Of a stretch of DNA of 64,000 nucleotides, positions 1 to 9,956 are shown one piece after another. Numbering within the stretch: the first letter of the stretch is position 1; each line of letters starts with the position of its first letter. A program made the position numbers and the translations under genes. Source of the stretch: Astragalus membranaceus (Eukaryota; Streptophyta; Magnoliopsida; Fabales; Fabaceae); the NCBI GenBank assembly GCA_039519185.1, contig CM076846.1, forward strand, positions 223,746,659-223,810,658. Direction: 5' to 3'. The notes beneath the pieces are model-generated. The model saw only the letters and a list, made by a program, of their open reading frames with translations, was not told the origin of the DNA and made no database searches.

Positions 1-537
1 TTTCGAACATTCAATAGTTGTCATGCCTAAATTCAAAACATGAGTGAATGCTCAAGAGTATTTTATAGTTATATTTTGGGCGGAGGGGTGAATATTTATT
101 TCATTTATAGCAAAAAAATGGACATATTCCTTATCTCATGTACTATCGTAGTCCATTAGAGCATGTCTTCTTTGATTACATAAATTGTTTCATCAGTTTT
201 CCCATTTTTCTCATTGGAAATTGTAGTTTTTGATTAGTAACCCTGTTGCACTTTCGTTCCTTTCCCTGCACTTTTTTTCCTTCTCACAAGTAGATCAATC
301 TTATAGGTCTTTTTCTTATTCTTATTTCTTATTTCTTAATCTTATCTTTCTTTGGTTTGTTTGATAGCCTGTCTCTTCAATTCTTTTTTCCTATCATGCC
401 CCTCTAGGTATTCTATTTAAACCATCTTGCACATGTTCTCACTCACCACTTTCTTGAACTCTTTCTTCCTTACATGTATTGCTTTCATTCCCTTTTGATA
501 TCTGCTTAAGGTGATTTTCATCTTTATATGCTGCAGG
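1..537. other. No gene seen; T-rich, intron-like DNA
   Basis: AT-rich and pyrimidine-rich sequence with no supportable reading frame. It leads into a kinesin exon fragment at 538, so part of it may be captured kinesin intron. The 5' end of the Helitron that ends at 2577 could lie here or before the window; I could not locate it. Confidence 0.4.
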
Positions 538-823
538 GCCTCTCGAGCAGAAAAGTTGGAGCAACAAGCTTAAATTCTAAGAGTTCTAGATCACATATCA
601 TTTTCACTTTTGTGATTGAATCTTGGTGTAAGGTATTTCCATTATAATTCAATTTAACATGATTAGCTGTGGGAAACTACCATTTCTTCTATTCAAAATT
701 GAAAACAGGTTTATACTGTTAAATTTCTATGTCTGATTTATATTGATTGGTACTGCAGGGAACCTCAACAAATGGTTTCAGTAGTACAAAAAGTAGCAGA
801 ATAAGTCTTATTGATCTCGCTGG
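538..823 (+). pseudogene. Kinesin-12 (POK/PAKRP-like) motor-domain fragment
   Basis: Two exon fragments can be read. The first (about 538-633) contains SSRSHIIFTFVIESWCK and ends at a GT donor. The second (about 759-823) contains SSRISLIDLAG. Both match the SSRSH and LIDLAG nucleotide-pocket motifs of kinesin motors, with the insert style of plant kinesin-12. The rest of the motor and the whole tail are absent, so this cannot encode a motor. It lies upstream of and in the same orientation as the casein-kinase and ABC fragments, which supports capture by one Helitron. Confidence 0.7.
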
Positions 824-851
824 TATCTCATGATGAAAATTTTCTCATATT

Positions 852-1019
852 ATTGGTGGAAAATTTAAGCTTGGGAGGAAGATTGGGAGTGGATCGTTTG
901 GCGAGCTTTATTTGGGTATGCACTTTATCTATGGTATTTTTTAGCATTGTTTGTTTGCTTGGGTAATTTGAACTTCAATTTCTGGTTCTTTGTGTTTGTT
1001 TCAGGTGTTAATGTGCAGA
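852..1019 (+). pseudogene. Casein kinase I-like N-terminal fragment
   Basis: The first fragment (852-915) reads IGGKFKLGRKIGSGSFGELY, the start and glycine-rich loop of plant casein kinase I. It ends at a GT donor. After an intron the next fragment (from 1005) reads GVNVQ, the start of the second exon of that family, and then loses similarity. The lysine, catalytic loop and all later subdomains are missing. It is a captured piece, not a kinase. Confidence 0.7.
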
Positions 1020-1074
1020 TTAAAGTTATCAACTCTCATGCTGCGTCTTTTGGAATTGTTCATGCATCAATTGG

Positions 1075-2037
1075 AAAGCATCAGACTCACTGGTGCTGGA
1101 AAAACAACTCTGATTGATGTACTTTCTGGTAGAAAAATTGGGGGGTATATTGGTGGGAACATCACTATTTCTGGCCATCCAAAGAAACAAGAAACCTTTG
1201 CCAGAATTTCTGGATACAGTGAGCAAATTGATATTCACTCTCCTCATGTTACTGTCTACGAATCCTTGCTCTATTCCACGTGGCTTCGATTGTCCCCAGA
1301 CATCAATGCTGAAGCCAGAAAGGTTTGTTTCTGAATCTCATGCATTTTCTTGGCTTTCCATAGGCTGTTAACAAGTTTGAACACTTAAGATTTTGCAAGT
1401 AAATTTTCTCTGCAGATGAGTGCATAAACTTGTGTTATATATTTACCATTCATTGTTGAAACTATCATGTCAAAAAATAATAGAAGAAACAAAAAGATGA
1501 GTGTGATAAAAACTTGCATGATTTATCAAATTACTAAATTTGGGACTGACTAATCCCTCTATAATATTCATGGGTGAGCCAACTTCTGGGCTAGATGCAA
1601 GGGCTGCTGCTATTGTCATGAGAACCGTTAAGAACACAGTAGACACTGGAAGAACAGTTGTCTGTACCATTATCAGCCTAGCATTGATATCTTTGAATCT
1701 TTTGATGAGGTGAAAAGGGAAAATTCAGATATGTAGCAATTCTTTGTTTGTTCTTTTCCATTACCAAGTGTACTAATGATTTTGTCACACTGAATGAAAT
1801 GCAGCTTTTGCTGCTTAAGCAAGGAGGGCAAGAGATATATGTGGGGCCACTTGGAAATCATTCTTCCAATTTAATTAGTTACTTTGAGGAAAGTAGAAAA
1901 ATATATATGCTTATATTTTTGCTTCAAATTGTTATCTTCATGTTAATATTTAACCCATGTCATGCACACTTTTATCTTGCAGGGAATACAAGGTGTTAGT
2001 AAGATTAAAGATGGCTATAATCCAGCAATTTCAAGCA
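1075..2037 (+). pseudogene. PDR-type ABCG transporter fragments
   Basis: Four blocks of the second nucleotide-binding domain of a full-size ABCG/PDR transporter are present. Block 1 (about 1075-1322) has the Walker A (GAGKTTLIDVLSGRK) and continues through ISGYSEQIDIHSP. Block 2 (about 1549-1715) has Walker B and the D-loop (FMGEPTSGLDARAAAIVM), then loses one base just before the switch-histidine motif, a frameshift. Block 3 (about 1805-1890) has GGQEIYVGPLGNHSS. Block 4 (1981-2037) has GVSKIKDGYNPA. The signature region between blocks 1 and 2 and all membrane domains are missing. In a live family member this domain hydrolyses ATP for export at the plasma membrane; here it is dead captured DNA. 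Confidence 0.8.
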
Positions 2038-2548
2038 CCAGAGTGACCAATTTCAAGGATGGATTGGATGGGGAAAGGATCGGAGGCATCGTCACGTTTC
2101 GATGAAGAGCGTCGCCGCGGCGAAGGAGATTAGGAACTGGAATCGCGAGACTCAGAGGAAGTCATTGAAGGAGAACGAGGATCAATCAATGGAGACTGAG
2201 AAGGAAATACAAACGATTTAACAAAAAATCAAGATTGCAGAAAGAGGAATTTAAGGTTTGGAGATGAAATCAAGATGATTTCACGAAGAGAAATCAGAGT
2301 GAGAGATGCGGATGAAGTGTCAATTCTCAACTAATACCATGTTATGATTGAATGAAATGAAAATTGACTTCATTTCTGGAAAGAATTCAGATATAATTAT
2401 GTAATCCTTTGTAACAAGTTTTAGTATTACAATAATTATGTAATCCTTTTGAATCTACTACGCATATTTTAATTGTTAGAATTTGTTTTTCATTTCTATT
2501 AAGTTAATTTTAGTATTGTAATGATATTGCGGTCCCTAAAGCTTTGAC

Positions 2549-2577
2549 CCCGTGCGATGCACGGGTCATTCCACTAG
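2549..2577 (+). other. Helitron 3' terminal hairpin and CTAG end
   Basis: Seven-base arms CCCGTGC and GCACGGG around GAT, then TCATTCCA, then CTAG, followed by T. Hairpin, spacing and CTRR end fit the termination signal of rolling-circle Helitrons. Confidence 0.8.
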
Positions 2578-2671
2578 TTTCATTTAAAGCTCTTCATATA
2601 TAAAGTTTATATTCTTATATATTAAATATAAAGTTTATAAACTTCATGCGCCTACCCTTAACACACAGGCA

Positions 2672-3304
2672 ATGATTCAAAACAACACTGTTTGGATCTC
2701 CTCCACCGTTATAGCTAGCCAGGGTAGTAGTGATTCTATTGACTCATCATCCACTCAACCTCCCACTATCAGACTGGATTCGCTAAATGATTCAAGGGGT
2801 GTCAAAACGGGCGGCCCGGCCCGGCCCGTTAAGCGACATGCCCGCGAAAAAACGGGCGGCCCGGCCCGGCCCGTTAACCAAACGCGGGCCGAAAATTCAT
2901 GCCCTGCCCGCGAAGTGGCGGGCTGGCGGGCTAGCGGGCTGGCCCGTCAATTTACACTGAATTTAAAAAAAAAAAAATCTAAACGGGCGGTTTGGCCCGC
3001 CATAGTATTTAGCCCGCGGGCTAGCGGGCGAAGCGGGCCGGGCAACGCGGGCCGGCGGGCATCAATTCCTTAGCCCTGCCCGCCTTATTTTGGTGGGCCA
3101 ATGGGTCGGCCCGGTGGGCCAAGCCCGTTTTGACATCCCTTCAGAGTCTGTATCTAGCATGAGAATTCTGGGGAAGCTCTGGGGTGATGTGTCAGATGAC
3201 ACTAAAGGTCCTATGACCCAATCAACAAAGGCGCATTTTGATAAGTCTGAACCGGGAATGTCCAAGACCCAAAAGAATAAATTTCAACAAAAAAAAAGAA
3301 GTTG
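2672..3304 (+). pseudogene. Unrecognised ORF split by a MITE
   Basis: An open frame starts at 2672 with a serine/threonine-rich stretch and runs into a GC-rich inverted-repeat element (2795-3140). To the right of that element a frame continues with a segment containing LGKLWGDVSDD and a lysine/glutamine-rich tail, ending at a stop near 3304. It resembles in style the tail of a plant LINE ORF1 or a gag protein, but I do not recognise it. As it stands the frame is broken by the insertion. Confidence 0.3.
2795..3140. mobile_element. GC-rich MITE, PIF/Harbinger-like
   Basis: Terminal inverted repeats of 18 bp (AGGGGTGTCAAAACGGGC at the left, its complement with one mismatch at the right) are flanked by the 3-bp duplication TCA (2792-2794 and 3141-3143). 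Three-base duplications suit PIF/Harbinger. The interior is dominated by GGCCCG and GCGGGC words, strongly unlike the AT-rich surroundings. Confidence 0.65.
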
Positions 3305-4410
3305 ATCCAAAAAAGTGCAGGCTATAATACATTTTTAAAGACAAATTGTCTCTGACTATTGTAAGTTAGTCCTAGAATTTTCAGAAAAGACATAATTTGG
3401 TGAGGTAATTGTTGGCTATAATTCCCGTTTAAGGACATCTTTTGTCTCTGTCTCTTTTATCTAATTATTGCTAGTTAGCCCTTTTATTTTAGTACCTAGG
3501 TTGGAGTGTTTTAGGGAGCCCAATTTTTAAGATTTGAAGAGGGCATCCTAATTGTTTGGGACGACTTGGAATCTATCATTGTAGTACTACCTTTGTTTTA
3601 ATGATAAAATGCATGAGTACGTATTCCCTAAAAAATGCATGAATATGAAACATAAATATTTTATTTTTTTGGTTTACTTACATAAATATTTTGTTAACAA
3701 AATGAAATAGAAACATCAATTTTAATGAATGCATTATTTTGAGAGTAGTTGCATTTAAAAGAAAATTAGGATACTTTTTGTGCAAGTTTTGCAACGTAAC
3801 AAAACTTTAATGATAAAACATACTGATTCCATATAAAAAGAGAAAAAAAATGAAGAGTCCCATGTGAATGGAAAGTAAAATATAAGATGTTTTATTAAGA
3901 CCGTAACAAATCATATTTCTCATGCTACACTTGTGAGATTTAGACAAAATTAATGTGAAACTAAAATTTATCGACAAGTTTTTCATCCAACCATCTACTA
4001 AGAGATCAGTGGCGGAGTTTGAATAAAAAATCTGGGTGGACTGCTAATGAAAGAGACTCGCAGCGGTGATAAAACGATGATGCCGAGAAAACACATCAAC
4101 AAACCAAACGTAGGAGCGGTGATGAGAAACGTGACCGACGAGGCAGAAATCGATGGTAACGAGAAACGTCGAGCATGAAAGTGACCAATAAAAGTAGAGG
4201 TTCAAGGTTCAGGGGTCCAATCGAGGTTAATTGAAGCCAAATCCAACTAAAAAACACATCATTGTAGTAAAAAAATTGCTATCCTTAAAAAAACACCAAC
4301 GAGTTAAAAGGGACTAATTATTGTGACTAGTTTAGTAAAAACTTGAAAAAACTATCACCGATTGACGTGACCTTTCAAAAAGCAACATCTTACTGTAAAT
4401 TATAGTAAAA
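3305..4410. other. Intergenic, no gene recognised
   Basis: AT-rich DNA with short out-of-phase frames. A motif near 4011 (CAGTGGCGGAG) is common in degenerate plant transposon ends, but no terminal repeats could be paired. Confidence 0.4.
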
Positions 4411-4440
4411 CTAGCCTCATGACCCTTGTGATGCACGTGG
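4411..4440 (-). other. Degenerate Helitron 3' end (minus strand)
   Basis: Read on the minus strand, a weakened hairpin is followed by GGGTCATGAGG, CTAG and T. It closely resembles the ends at 2577 and 47441, but the stem carries mismatches. The minus-strand helicase remnant at 9957-10665 could belong to the same old element, with later insertions between. Confidence 0.45.
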
Positions 4441-4480
4441 AATGCTAGTATTAACATATCTAAATACACTAAACTGATAT

Positions 4481-4779
4481 TAGTTAATAGTCATCAAGTT
4501 TTAAGCAAATAGGTCATAAGTCATACATATTAGTCATGCACCTCAATAGTCATACATATTAAGCAAATAGGTCATAAGTCATACATACTATAAAAGCATA
4601 ATAAGAAGTCATTACATTAATACATAATCCTAATAGTGCACAAGTCAACCATCTAGGTCAACAACAATTGGATTGCTTGCGATTGTTCCAAAAATTTCAT
4701 TTCTAGGGTACTAAACTTGGAGAGGCGGTGACTGATGACGCATCAACTGAGGACGAATACGATCAGTACTCATTGGCAT
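4481..4779. repeat. 299-bp direct repeat, left copy
   Basis: Near-identical to 6220-6518. The two copies flank the LTR at 4782-6219 exactly. On the right the sequence continues into the minus-strand ORF at 6450-6866; on the left it stops where the LTR begins. Confidence 0.85.
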
Positions 4780-5034
4780 CTTGATAAGTCTGCATTGCAT
4801 ATAGTTTTGTTGGTCCAAAATTAAGTGTTTTTATATTGAATTTGAGAAATTATATTGATCTTGGACTACAAATTGCCACATTTGTCATAACCATGTTTTT
4901 CAGGTGCAATTTGATGTTTTGGATCATGTTAAAGCTTGAAAGAATGAGTTGAGTTGCTAAAAGTTCTGCCGTGCGCCCAAGAATGCGTCTGCCTGGAATT
5001 TGGAGCGCATACTACTTCAAAGAACTGCTACAAA

Positions 5035-5280
5035 GCGTCCAAGCGCTTCTGCATGCGCTTGGGGCGCTTTTGCATCTGTTGTTTCTGCCTGCCATGCGCC
5101 CAAGCGCTTCTACATGCGTTTGGGGCGCTTTCTTGTCTGATGCTTCTGCTTGTCGTGCGCCTAAGCGCTTTTATCATGCGCTTGGGGCGCTTTTGCATCT
5201 GATGTTTCTGCCTGTCATGTGCCCAAGCGCTTTTGCTGTGCACTTGGGCACTTTTGCTCTGCGATTTGGATTTAAGTTGC
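5035..5280. repeat. 61-bp minisatellite with GCGCTTGGGGCGC core
   Basis: Four tandem units begin at 5035, 5096, 5157 and 5219 (spacing 61, 61, 62). Each pairs a CCAAGCGCTT element with an inverted CGCTTGGGGCGC element, so each unit can fold back. The array is GC-rich inside AT-rich DNA. Confidence 0.8.
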
Positions 5281-5328
5281 GATTTTCATCCAACTTAGTG
5301 ATCTTTTTGCCACTTTCTTGAGCTAAAT

Positions 5329-5330
<2 letters not shown>

Positions 5331-5391
<61 letters not shown>
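5331..5391. repeat. GA microsatellite
   Basis: About 30 uninterrupted GA dinucleotides directly after the minisatellite-bearing part of the LTR-like insert. Confidence 0.95.
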
Positions 5392-5392
<1 letters not shown>

Positions 5393-6219
5393 AAGGGAAG
5401 TGACCAAGGACTCAACACCCTTCATCACCATTGAAGATTCAAGACTTGGGAACAATATTTTGGAGCTTCAATGTGGGCATTCTCTCCATTGAGTTTGGTT
5501 TTATGCTTTCTTTCTTCTTTATCTATGTCTAGCTAAACCCTTTTGGGTTTGGGATGAATGAACATTGATGAATCACTATTGTCTCTGGTTTTGATTGTTT
5601 TAAATGTCATATTCCCTCTTACTTTGTGTGTTTAATCTATGTTCTTAATGCTTTTCATGATTTGATCACCTTTGGAATAATTTATGGTTCATCTCTGGAA
5701 TGGAAGTTTTATATTTGAATGCTTTATATTGAATGCCATCAATTCTTAGTCTAGGAATAGCCTTGGAGTTGTTGTATCTTGCAAATTCTTTATTCTAATG
5801 CTTGTTGTCAACTATATTCACCTAAGGAATTAGGGTTTTTAGTTTTTCACAAAGGGTTATTCACCTAAGGAATAAGGGATTAATTAATGTTGTGGATTTG
5901 ATAACAAAGTAAAAGAGGGAGTTATTTTCCTTGTTAAATCAGTTTGCAATAGTGTGAAGTCAATAGAAGTCCATCCCTAACTTATTTTATCATCTCGTTA
6001 ACTTTGCGTCTTCGGCTATTTATCAAAAATACAAAAACATTTCATTATATTTACTTTAAAGTTCTTGTTACTTTACCATATCACTCAAACTCCGGTTCAT
6101 TTGTATTCGTTTAGTTGTTTTTAACGTTTATTGGTATTTGCATTCGATCCTTGAGTTCGACACTCGGTCTTACCGTTTTATTATTACTTGCAACGATTTG
6201 GTACACTTGCCAATTCGTT

Positions 6220-6518
6220 TAGTTAATAGTCATCAAGTTTTTAGCAAATAGGTCATAAGTCATACATATTAGTCATGCACCTCAATAGTCATACATATCA
6301 AGCAAATAGGTCATAAGTCATACATACTATAAAAGCATAATAAGAAGTCATTACATTAATACATAATCCTAATAGTGCACAAGTCAATCATCTAGATCAA
6401 CAACAATTGGATTGCTTGCGATTGTTCCAAAAATTTCATTTCTAGGGTACTAAACTTGGAGAGGCGGTGACTGATGACGCATCAACTGAGGACGAATACG
6501 ATCAGTACTCATTGGCAT
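6220..6518. repeat. 299-bp direct repeat, right copy
   Basis: Second copy of 4481-4779, same orientation and length, a few substitutions. Confidence 0.85.
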
Positions 6519-6866
6519 ATGTATTTTGAAACCACTCTTTGAAGTGTAAGTCAAGTGAACCATTCTGCGACTAACCGTGCCAAAAAATCTGTCAAGTCCA
6601 AATATGTCCATGATCTTATTAGTTTCAGCGTCTAGGTATGGATTGCCATGAGCGTCAACAAAAATATAGGCATCATAAGGTGCCCCATGATCAGTTTCTA
6701 CACTAAGTGTTCGAGGCAACTTGTGATGATAGTAGAAGTCTTTAGAGATCTTAATCAACATCGGTAGAATAATAAGAATAACAAGCATAGAGTTCTTAAT
6801 CAACATTTGTGGAATAATAAGAATAAACCTCGAGAAACAAAATATAAATAGGAGAGACAACAACAA
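6450..6866 (-). pseudogene. Unrecognised 138-aa ORF, probably transposon remnant
   Basis: The N-terminal third is low-complexity hydrophobic sequence from AT-rich DNA and is probably not real. The C-terminal 95 residues look more protein-like, with DHGAPYDAYIFVDAHGNPYL and DIFGLDRFFG. The last part lies in the duplicated 299-bp block, so a second truncated copy exists at 4711-4779. I do not recognise the family. A Helitron-associated or retroelement origin is likely from context. Confidence 0.3.
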
Positions 6867-6970
6867 TTACCTAATCTAGAGATATAATGGAGGGAAAAGT
6901 CTTGGAAACCATGGTATTGATGAAAGACCTACACATGAAATTAGATTAATCACCAAGAATTTATATATTT

Positions 6971-7284
6971 GGCTAAAGTGCTCTCGGGGTCCCTTATCTT
7001 TATTTAAAGTAACGAATTAGTCCTTTATGTTTTTTTTGTCCCAAATAAGTCCTTTATCTTTCAAATTTTTGACACATAAATCCTTTTCCGTTAACAGTGC
7101 TGATTTATGTGTCAAAAAAAGGATTTATGTGTTAAAAATTTGAAACATAAAGGACTGATTTGGGACAGAAAAGAATTTATGTGTCAAAAATTTAAAACAT
7201 AAAGGACTGATTTGGGACAAAAAAAAGATAAAGGACCAAATCGTTACTTTAATTAAAGATAAGGACCCCGGGAGCACTTTAACC
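6971..7284. mobile_element. MITE with 9-bp target duplication (Mutator-like)
   Basis: The 314-bp element has terminal inverted repeats GGCTAAAGTGCTCTCGGGG / complement of CCCCGGGAGCACTTTAACC, with inverted similarity reaching about 90 bp inwards. It is flanked by an exact 9-bp duplication TATATATTT (6962-6970 and 7285-7293). The 9-bp duplication and long arms fit Mutator-like MITEs. Confidence 0.85.
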
Positions 7285-7327
7285 TATATATTTTGAAGAA
7301 TCTATAACTTAGATTAATCAGCATGAT

Positions 7328-7330
<3 letters not shown>

Positions 7331-7387
<57 letters not shown>
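7331..7387. repeat. TA microsatellite
   Basis: Uninterrupted TA dinucleotides, about 28 units. Confidence 0.95.
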
Positions 7388-7389
<2 letters not shown>

Positions 7390-7420
7390 CCAAGATTTTA
7401 TTTGAAATTAGAGTAATCAC

Positions 7421-7765
7421 CAACAACAAAAAAACAACTTAAGAAAGCGTAATTTACAAAAACAGAAACATACGGGGAAAATCGAAGAACTATTTACCAA
7501 AACGCAAATTCCAGAAGCATTACTCAAATAAACAGATTGTTACATTAAAACAGAAATGGTGAAAAGAAAAATTGAAAACACACCAACAACAAAAAGCACC
7601 TTAAGAAGCCCTAAATTACAAAAATAGAATCACACATAATATTAAGAAGGGAAAATCGAAGAACAAATTACTAAAAGAAGAGTAATCAATATAAACACAA
7701 ATTCCAGAAGCATTACTCAAACAAACAGATGGTTACATTAAAACAAAATTGTGAAAAGAAAAATT
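7421..7765. repeat. Degenerate tandem duplication, ~170 bp unit
   Basis: Two copies share, in the same order, an AACAACAAAAA start, a CTTAAGAA block, GGGAAAATCGAAGAAC, and AAATTCCAGAAGCATTACTC followed by the CAGATTGTTACATTAAAA type of end. The second copy carries an extra stretch in the middle. Confidence 0.7.
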
Positions 7766-7958
7766 GGAAACACAGCCAAAACATATAAAGAAATATCAAA
7801 CAAAACTAAATGCAAACAAAGCTACAAGTACTTACAGTAATTAAAGGCGGTAAGTAGTAGACAAAGGAATCGAAACACAGTACCTGATGTTGAAGAATGC
7901 GAAACAGCACAACCAGTGATGGAATCAGCGTAAATGAGAGGCTGAACACAAAAGAAAC

Positions 7959-9400
7959 TTTTTTTTTGAAAGGTAAACATCTTTTTTCATTAGATGAAAT
8001 TAAACAGAATACAACTGAGACAATCAGCAGCTAGGGCATTCCCTATCCACACCTTAGAGGTGATTCTAGTAGTCTGAGCATCCAAATTAATAGGATCATT
8101 ACATAGAAGTTTAGGCCAAAGAAAATTACATCAAACCAATCATCTAATCCTATCACCAAAGCTAGCTTCTTCCACACATGGTTAGAGGCCAAATGAGATG
8201 AAGAGACCATTGTCTTTGAATCTATCTAGTTACGGATCATTTTTTGGATTAATGCAAGCACGAATCGACTATAACAGGTCTCGGATTGGTTCACTTCAAA
8301 CACAATCATGGAAGTCACTTGCCCGTCATAAAAGAGGAGGAGGTTGATGAGAACCCTAGCTCTGACCTTGCGCTTCTTAACCATTAACAACTCTTGATAG
8401 ACAAACCAACACCAGAGCCCTAACAACCAAACTATTTTCATCCACACACGAAAAGTAGCAAGAGGACCTTCAATCTTTAAACCTATCCAATTACAGATCA
8501 TTTCTTTGACTTCTGCAAGCACATTTTGACTATAAAAGGTCTCGACGTTACCCAAGATCATCTCATGTGTAGAAATCATTTGAGAAGCTGAGAGGAAACT
8601 GAAATTGGTGATTGTCCCAATAGTATTTGGTTGTAGCAAACCAGTCCCAAAAATCCAAAATGCAGAGGCATTTCAGCAAACACCCTTAAGGCAACCTTAA
8701 AATAGGCTACTAACAGGCACAGAACCACAGAGCAAAATGCTAGCAACACAAACCGACCAGAACATAGCAGAGCACACGGTAAATAAGGATCAGCAAAATT
8801 AAAGACATAATACTTAAAACTTAACCAAATCGCTAGCAGAGAAGAGCCGAAAAACAACCATGGAGGTTTCGGATCTCGAGTCAAATCTGCAGTTGGGCAT
8901 GTTTCGGTGAAGTTGAAGGGCGGAGGCAGCGGCGGAGACTCCGGCGGTGGTCGCAGGTCTGGAGAAGGAGCCGTCATGAGGAATGAGGTAACAACGGTCA
9001 TGTCACGACAGCAGTAGTGAGGAAGGAGCAGAGCACACACAAGGTCATCGTTTTGTTGCCGATCTGTGTTATGGGAGTGTTGGTTGCTCGCGACAGTCGC
9101 TGAGGAGAGAGGTGGAGGGAACAGTGGAGGGGTTTTGGTGGTTAGGTAGGGATGGGTTATAGTGTGGTGGACGAAACGGCGGTGGAGGAAGACGGGAACA
9201 AGCCCCAACCGGTGGGAGGGGGAGGAGAACCTCCATGGTGGAGGGGATGAGAACCTCCATGGCGGAGGGGGTAGGAGCCTCTATGGTGGAGGGAAGAGCC
9301 TCCACTAACCTTAAGGTTGGGAGGAGATATTTTGGTTTTAGAGAGGAGGGAGAGCTTCTCTCTCCACATCTCGACTATTATTCTGACATCGATGAGTGAG
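7959..9400 (-). mobile_element. LINE-like retroelement remnant
   Basis: On the minus strand the unit ends with AATGAAAAAAGATGTTTACC, CTTTC and a poly(A) tract (T-run 7959-7967), the usual end style of plant L1 LINEs. No reverse transcriptase domain is present. The 5' part (about 8576-9369, minus) is a GC-rich stretch with open frames rich in proline and serine, containing near-repeats of the type CCTCCACCATGGAGG. A 210-residue frame at 8576-9208 ends in hydrophobic segments, but I do not recognise it. Two related blocks (8218-8310 and 8478-8570) form an internal duplication. Assignment rests on the poly(A) end and is weak. Confidence 0.35.
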
Positions 9401-9956
9401 TGTGCTTTCTAACACGAAAGGAACTTAATTTTAGGGTAAACATAAAATACATATCAGGTATACCAATTTGATGGACCAAATGTAAATTATGGACCACAAA
9501 AAGGAATGAGCAAGTCACAACAAATATGGGTCACTCACAAAAAAAAAACATAATAATGGACCCACTTTGAAGAAATTAGCCAAGCAAAAGGTAATTAAAA
9601 AGTAACGATTTTAGAAATTCTAAATAAGATATAAACATCTATTTTAAATTCTGAAAAATCTCTTTGTAGACAACATTATAAGCGCACTTTGATCCATATT
9701 CACAATAAATCAGCCCATTTATGACTCTCATACTTGGACGACTCAGATTCATCCGATCGATCCAACGGCTCAAAACCTGCACGAATCCCTACAAATACTG
9801 GCTCACATTGCCATTAATAGGTACATTCTCATTCCTAGATATACTACTCTCTTATTCTTAATACTGACTTGAGCGCCGGAGTGACATCGCAGGTGCCCCA
9901 CCCAGTATCATTCCAACGCATCACTCGGACGACAGGAGACCTACCAGTTGCACTCT
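9401..9956. other. Intergenic between LINE-like DNA and helicase remnant
   Basis: AT-rich to 9690. The part 9700-9950, read on the minus strand, directly follows the helicase stop and may be the 3' flank of the Helitron gene. No RNA gene or other frame is supported. Confidence 0.4.

Larger units (their letters stand above)
538..2577 (+). mobile_element. Helitron (3' part) carrying captured gene fragments
   Basis: The right end has the Helitron 3' signature: a 7-bp GC-rich stem with a 3-nt loop (2549-2565), eight bases, then CTAG (2574-2577) followed by T. Inside, all on the same strand, lie exon fragments of three unrelated genes with their introns: a kinesin-12 motor (538-823), a casein kinase I (852-1019) and a PDR-type ABC transporter (1075-2037). 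Capture of host exons in sense orientation is known for plant Helitrons. The 5' TC end was not found, so 538 is only the first recognised captured exon. From about 2040 to 2360 the DNA resembles the leader of a copia element on the minus strand, with a primer-binding-like TGGTATTAG. Confidence 0.75.
4782..6219 (+). mobile_element. Solo LTR-like insert (Ty3-gypsy style)
   Basis: The insert starts TGATAAGTC, has no coding capacity, and ends with a region of the style ATTACTTGCAACGATTTGG followed by TACACTTGCCA, typical of gypsy LTR ends. It contains a 61-bp minisatellite and a GA microsatellite. No 5-bp target duplication is visible. Instead it sits between two copies of a 299-bp sequence. Orientation is inferred from the end style only. 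Confidence 0.5.

Noticed and set aside
990..1334. 114-residue frame as an intact small ABC protein
   Set aside because: Only a Walker A-containing exon fragment fused to unrelated upstream sequence within the Helitron.
4954..5321. Open frames with repeating Cys/Ala/Leu-rich units as a cysteine-rich peptide gene
   Set aside because: The residues are the translation of a 61-bp minisatellite in an LTR-like insert; frames exist on both strands for the same reason.
8576..9208. 210-residue minus-strand frame with proline-rich and hydrophobic segments as a membrane-protein gene
   Set aside because: No family resemblance, no splice structure, and it overlaps other long frames in the same GC-rich stretch inside LINE-like DNA; kept only as part of the retroelement entry.
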